This document shows, one piece after another, positions 5,175 through 7,941 of a stretch of DNA of 7,941 bases. The notes beneath the pieces were generated by a model. It was not told the origin of the DNA, ran no database searches, and saw only the letters and a program-made list of their open reading frames with translations. The DNA is from Candidatus Dormiibacterota bacterium (GTDB lineage Bacteria; Chloroflexota; Dormibacteria; UBA8260; Bog-877): assembly GCA_003164475.1 (NCBI GenBank), contig PLTL01000307.1:1-7941 (forward strand), in the 5' to 3' direction. A program made the position numbers and the translations under genes. Numbering within the stretch: position 1 is the first letter of the stretch; every line of letters begins with the position of its first letter.

Positions 5175-6508
5175 TCGACCGCTACGCGCCCCCGGAGCTG
5201 CGGGAGCTGTGGTCGGATCACAATCGGCTGCGGCTCTGGCTTCAGGTGGAGCTCGCCGTGTGCGAGGCGAGGTCCGCGCTCGGCGAGATCCCCCCCGACG
5301 CAATGGCCCGGCTCCGAAAGGTGCCCCTCCCCTCGGTGGAGCGGGTTGGGGAGCTGGAGGTGGAGCAGGGCCACGACCTGGCCGCATTCGTCTCGGCGGT
5401 GCAGGAGCAGCTGGGCCCGGAGGGTGGCCAGATCCATCTCGGGATGACGAGCCAGGATGTGGTTGACACCGCTCTCGCGCTCCAGCTCCGGGAGGCCAAC
5501 CGCATCGTCCTGGGGGATCTCGGCCGGCTCCTGGAGGTGGTCGGGTCGCTGGCCCTGCGGCACCGCCGGACCCCGATGGCCGGTCGCACCCACGGGATGC
5601 ACGCCGAGCCGGTCACCTTCGGCTTCGTCCTGGCCAACCACCTGGACGAGCTGCGGCGGTCGGAGGAGCGACTGCGGAGGGCCGCAGCCGCGGTCCAGGT
5701 GGGCAAGCTCTCAGGCGCGGTGGGCACCCATGCCACCCTCAGCCCTGCGGTCGAGCTCAGGGCACTCGCCCTGCTCGACCTGGAACCGGCGGCGATCACC
5801 ACCCAGGTGGTTGCCCGGGACCGCCACGCCGCGTACCTCTGCGCGCTGGCACTGCTGGGGGCGGTCTGTGAACGGCTGGCAATCACCCTGCGCCACCTCC
5901 AGCGCACCGAGGTTGGGGAGGTCCGGGAGCCGTTCGGCGAGCGCCAGAAGGGCTCGTCGGCGATGCCCCACAAGCGCAACCCGGTCCGACTGGAGCAGGT
6001 CTCCGGCCTCAGCAGGCTTCTCCGGGGCTGGGCTGTGGCAGGTCTGGAGGACGTGGCCCTCTGGCAGGAGCGTGACATCTCCCACTCCTCGGTCGAGCGA
6101 GTCGCCCTGCCCGACGCCACCATGGTCGCCGCCCACATCCTTCGCACCCTCACCCAGGTGCTGGCCGGGCTGGAGGTGGACGAGGTCGCCATGCGCGCCA
6201 ATCTGAATCGGCGCGGCCAGCTCTCCCAGAGCCACCAGGTCCTGCTGTCCCTGGTCCGGCAGGGGATGCCGCGGGAGCAGGCATACCGACTGGTGCAGTC
6301 CCTCGCCCACGAGTCCGACCGCCCCGGGGGGGACTTTCGCAGGGCGACCGAGTTGAGTCCGGAGGTGGGGGCTCTGCTCAGCCATGAAGAGGTGGCCGCC
6401 TGCTTTGAGGTCGGGCCCTACCTTGCCCACGTCGACGAGAGCTTTCGCCGGCTGGGCCTGCTGGAGCCCGTCCCCGCGACCCGCTCCGGCGCCGGTGCCG
6501 TCGGCTGA
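5171..6508 (+). CDS. purB: PurB, adenylosuccinate lyase
   Basis: A complete 445-residue member of the fumarase/aspartase superfamily. It eliminates fumarate from SAICAR to give AICAR and from adenylosuccinate to give AMP, acting as a cytoplasmic homotetramer. Conserved blocks are EQGHDLAAF (65-73, with H68), GMTSQDVVDTALAL (91-104), MAGRTHGMHAEPVTFG (136-151, with H141, the catalytic acid position), the flexible signature loop KGSSAMPHKRNPVRLEQ (260-276, with S262/S263 as catalytic base) and LWQERDISHSSVERVALPD (297-315). These residue numbers agree with the Bacillus subtilis enzyme. The N-terminus MIDRYAPPELRELWSD is typical and supports ATG 5171. There is no Shine-Dalgarno sequence, but the ATG overlaps the stop of a tiny upstream ORF. 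The TGA shares one base with the purC ATG. Confidence 0.97.
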   Translation: MIDRYAPPELRELWSDHNRLRLWLQVELAVCEARSALGEIPPDAMARLRKVPLPSVERVGELEVEQGHDLAAFVSAVQEQLGPEGGQIHLGMTSQDVVDTALALQLREANRIVLGDLGRLLEVVGSLALRHRRTPMAGRTHGMHAEPVTFGFVLANHLDELRRSEERLRRAAAAVQVGKLSGAVGTHATLSPAVELRALALLDLEPAAITTQVVARDRHAAYLCALALLGAVCERLAITLRHLQRTEVGEVREPFGERQKGSSAMPHKRNPVRLEQVSGLSRLLRGWAVAGLEDVALWQERDISHSSVERVALPDATMVAAHILRTLTQVLAGLEVDEVAMRANLNRRGQLSQSHQVLLSLVRQGMPREQAYRLVQSLAHESDRPGGDFRRATELSPEVGALLSHEEVAACFEVGPYLAHVDESFRRLGLLEPVPATRSGAGAVG

Positions 6509-7404
6509 TGGAGGAGGCCTCGCGGTCGCTTCCGGAGGGCCTTGGCGAGCTGGAGATCCCGGGCATCGCGCTCTTCAGGCGGGGCAAGGTCCGGGACACC
6601 TTCGACCTCGGCGACCGGCTTCTGATGGTCTCCACCGACCGGGTCTCCGCCTTCGACGTCGTCCTGCCCACCCTGATCCCGGACCGGGGTCGGGTGCTGA
6701 CCGCCATGTCCCGCTACTGGTTCCCCAAGACCTCCGGCCTGGTCCCCAACCACCTCCTGCCCGACGACCCGACGGTGCTGCCGGAGGGTACGTGGGAGCG
6801 GCTCGATGGCCGCGCCATGTTAGTGGCCAGGGCGGACCGGATCGATGTCGAGTGCGTGGTCCGGGGGCGGCTGGCGGGGAGTGGTTGGCAGGAGTACCTG
6901 GCGACCGGGAAGCTCGCTGGGGAGCCCCTGCCGCCGGGGCTCTCCTTCGGCGATGAGCTGCCAGAGCTCCGTTTCACTCCAGCCCTGAAGAAAGACCACG
7001 GGCACGACGAGAACATCAGCCGAGCCCAGCTCACGAGGTTGGTGGGCGGTGAGCTGGCCGGCCAGCTGGAGGAGTTCAGCTACCGGATCTTCCGGCTGGC
7101 CCAGGTCCATTGCCGGGAGTCCGGCTTCGTCTTGGTGGACACCAAGTTCGAGTTCGGGTTCATCGAGGGGGTACTCACTCTCATTGATGAGCTGCTTACC
7201 CCTGACTCCTCCCGGCTCTGGGAGCTCAGCGTGGAGGTGGGCAGCGACTCCTACGGTTTCGACAAGCAGCTGGTCCGTGACTACCTGACCCGCTCCGGCT
7301 GGGACCGCAACCCGCCGGCGCCGGCGCTTCCCGACGAGCTGGTGCGGGAGACCCGGCGCCGCTACCTGGAGGCCTGCCGACGGATCACCGACAGCGAGTT
7401 GTAG
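6508..7404 (+). CDS. purC: PurC, SAICAR synthetase (long form)
   Basis: A complete 298-residue phosphoribosylaminoimidazole-succinocarboxamide synthase. It couples CAIR with aspartate using ATP, between the PurE and PurB steps. Visible motifs are RRGKVRDTFDLGDRLLMV (24-41, ATP-binding strands), STDRVSAFDVVLP (42-54), VECVVRGRLAGSGWQEY (114-130), HGHDENIS (164-171), LVDTKFEFG (209-217), LIDELLTPDSSRLW (225-238) and SYGFDKQLVRDYL (248-260). At about 300 residues it is the long type resembling yeast Ade1, not the 235-residue type of E. coli and Bacillus. The expected TPATKA stretch before HDENIS reads TPALKKD, a modest change. Start ATG 6508 overlaps the purB TGA by one base (TGATG), which implies coupled translation. 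Confidence 0.97.
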   Translation: MEEASRSLPEGLGELEIPGIALFRRGKVRDTFDLGDRLLMVSTDRVSAFDVVLPTLIPDRGRVLTAMSRYWFPKTSGLVPNHLLPDDPTVLPEGTWERLDGRAMLVARADRIDVECVVRGRLAGSGWQEYLATGKLAGEPLPPGLSFGDELPELRFTPALKKDHGHDENISRAQLTRLVGGELAGQLEEFSYRIFRLAQVHCRESGFVLVDTKFEFGFIEGVLTLIDELLTPDSSRLWELSVEVGSDSYGFDKQLVRDYLTRSGWDRNPPAPALPDELVRETRRRYLEACRRITDSEL

Positions 7405-7409
7405 CCGAG

Positions 7410-7655
7410 GTGGTGGTCAGCCTCAAGCCCGTGGTCAACGATCCCCAGGGGCTGGTGGTGACCGACGCCCTCCACGCCCTTGGCTATCCCGAGGTGGAGT
7501 GGACCCGGGTAGGCAAGTTCATAAGTCTGGAGCTGGATGGTCCTGACCTCGAGACCGCGCGGGGCCGGGTCGACGAGATGTGCCGCCAGCTGCTCTGCAA
7601 CGGGGTGATCGAGGACTACCGGTTCGAGGTGCGGGAGGTGGCGGGGGAAGGTTGA
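7410..7655 (+). CDS. purS: PurS, small subunit of FGAM synthase
   Basis: An 81-residue protein of normal PurS length. PurS bridges PurQ (glutaminase) and small PurL in the complex that turns FGAR into FGAM with glutamine and ATP. Family marks are [12 protein letters not shown] (3-14), ALHALGY (20-26), [12 protein letters not shown] (33-44), then [19 protein letters not shown] (56-74), matching the conserved C..LLANPVIEDY end. The start is GTG 7410, five bases after the purC stop; GTG 7413 is also possible. Translation upstream in frame (RVVAE) resembles the usual PurS first strand, but no start codon is close enough, so that part either overlaps purC without being used or the start is non-standard. 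Its TGA overlaps the purQ TTG. Confidence 0.95.
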   Translation: MVVSLKPVVNDPQGLVVTDALHALGYPEVEWTRVGKFISLELDGPDLETARGRVDEMCRQLLCNGVIEDYRFEVREVAGEG

Positions 7656-7941
7656 CAGTTTGCTTCGGCATCGTGGTCTTTCCGGGGACCTGGAGCGACC
7701 GTGACTGCGTCCACGCGGTCGAGCTGGCCGGGGCGGAGGCGACTCTGCTCTGGCACGCCGACCGGGACCTGCGGGGAGCCGACATCGTGGTGCTCCCGGG
7801 GGGCTTTTCCTACGGGGACTACCTGCGCACGGGCGCGATTGCGCGCTTTTCGCCGGTGATGCAGGCGGTAAAGAAGTTTGCCGGCGGCGGCGGCTTGGTG
7901 GCCGGAATCTGCAACGGCTTTCAGATTCTGACCGAGGCCGG
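7652..7941 (+). CDS. purQ: PurQ, glutaminase subunit of FGAM synthase, N-terminal part (runs off the right edge)
   Basis: TTG 7652 overlaps the purS TGA as TTGA and opens a frame that continues to the end of the window (96 codons). PurQ is a class I glutamine amidotransferase that supplies ammonia to PurL. The translation shows [14 protein letters not shown] (6-19), the oxyanion-strand block [19 protein letters not shown] (46-64) and the nucleophile elbow [11 protein letters not shown] (83-93) with catalytic Cys88. The His and Glu of the triad lie beyond the window. The N-terminal motif reads FPGTWSD where Bacillus has PGSNCD, a variant I associate with some Chloroflexota-like lineages, though not firmly. 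GGGGGAAGG just upstream can act as the ribosome binding site. purL is expected next. Confidence 0.95.
   Translation, partial: MTVCFGIVVFPGTWSDRDCVHAVELAGAEATLLWHADRDLRGADIVVLPGGFSYGDYLRTGAIARFSPVMQAVKKFAGGGGLVAGICNGFQILTEA

Noticed and set aside
5242..6201. A 319-residue - strand open frame inside purB, plus other long frames opposite purD and purC.
   Set aside because: They are Ser/Arg/Trp-rich mirror frames of highly conserved enzymes, without family motifs.
7621..7630. GGTTCGAGGT resembling a tRNA T-loop.
   Set aside because: It lies inside purS at a conserved protein segment (DYRFEV), and no acceptor or anticodon stems surround it.

Overview
This is a GC-rich bacterial window. It is dominated by a de novo purine (IMP) biosynthesis cluster on the + strand: purE, a decayed purK, purD, purB, purC, purS and the first 96 codons of purQ. 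Coding stretches end mostly in G or C at third positions. Starts are often TTG or GTG (purE TTG, purD GTG, purS GTG, purQ TTG), and clear Shine-Dalgarno sequences are scarce. The separate PurS and PurQ imply a small-type PurL further right. PurC is the long form of about 300 residues. These traits fit Chloroflexota, Dormibacterota or Actinobacteriota-type lineages; I cannot assign a phylum from this sequence alone.

Layout. 1-188: 5' part of an aldo/keto reductase gene on the - strand. 189-429: short gap. 430-969 (-) and 1009-1233 (+): a divergent pair of unrecognised membrane proteins, the right one followed by a long GC-rich hairpin (1239-1271). 1234-1899: about 670 bases with no gene I can defend. 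1900-2406: purE. 2407-2769: relic of purK, broken by frameshifts and substitutions. 2770-3033: a possible 87-residue ORF of unknown function whose stop overlaps the start region of purD. 3024-4313: purD. 4359-4477: hairpins between convergent purD and a decayed ECF sigma factor gene (4489-4979, -). 5110-5174: a -10 element and a possible 16-codon upstream ORF that ends on the purB start codon. 5171-6508, 6508-7404, 7410-7655 and 7652-7941: purB, purC, purS and purQ, tightly packed with overlapping stops and starts.

How the genes work together. PurD makes GAR. PurQ with PurS (and PurL, off the window) makes FGAM. PurE interconverts N5-CAIR and CAIR, PurC makes SAICAR, and PurB releases AICAR and later converts adenylosuccinate to AMP. 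The missing piece is PurK. PurE has the class I pattern that normally needs PurK-made N5-CAIR, yet the adjacent purK is a clear pseudogene. The two relics (purK and the ECF sigma factor) lie between intact pur genes, so this locus looks like a purine operon partly breaking up.

I found no CRISPR array, tRNA, rRNA, transposase or recognisable riboswitch. I do not see a convincing wholly new system. The best leads are the purK relic beside a class I purE, the possible leaderless coupling ORF in front of purB, and the unidentified 87-residue ORF.
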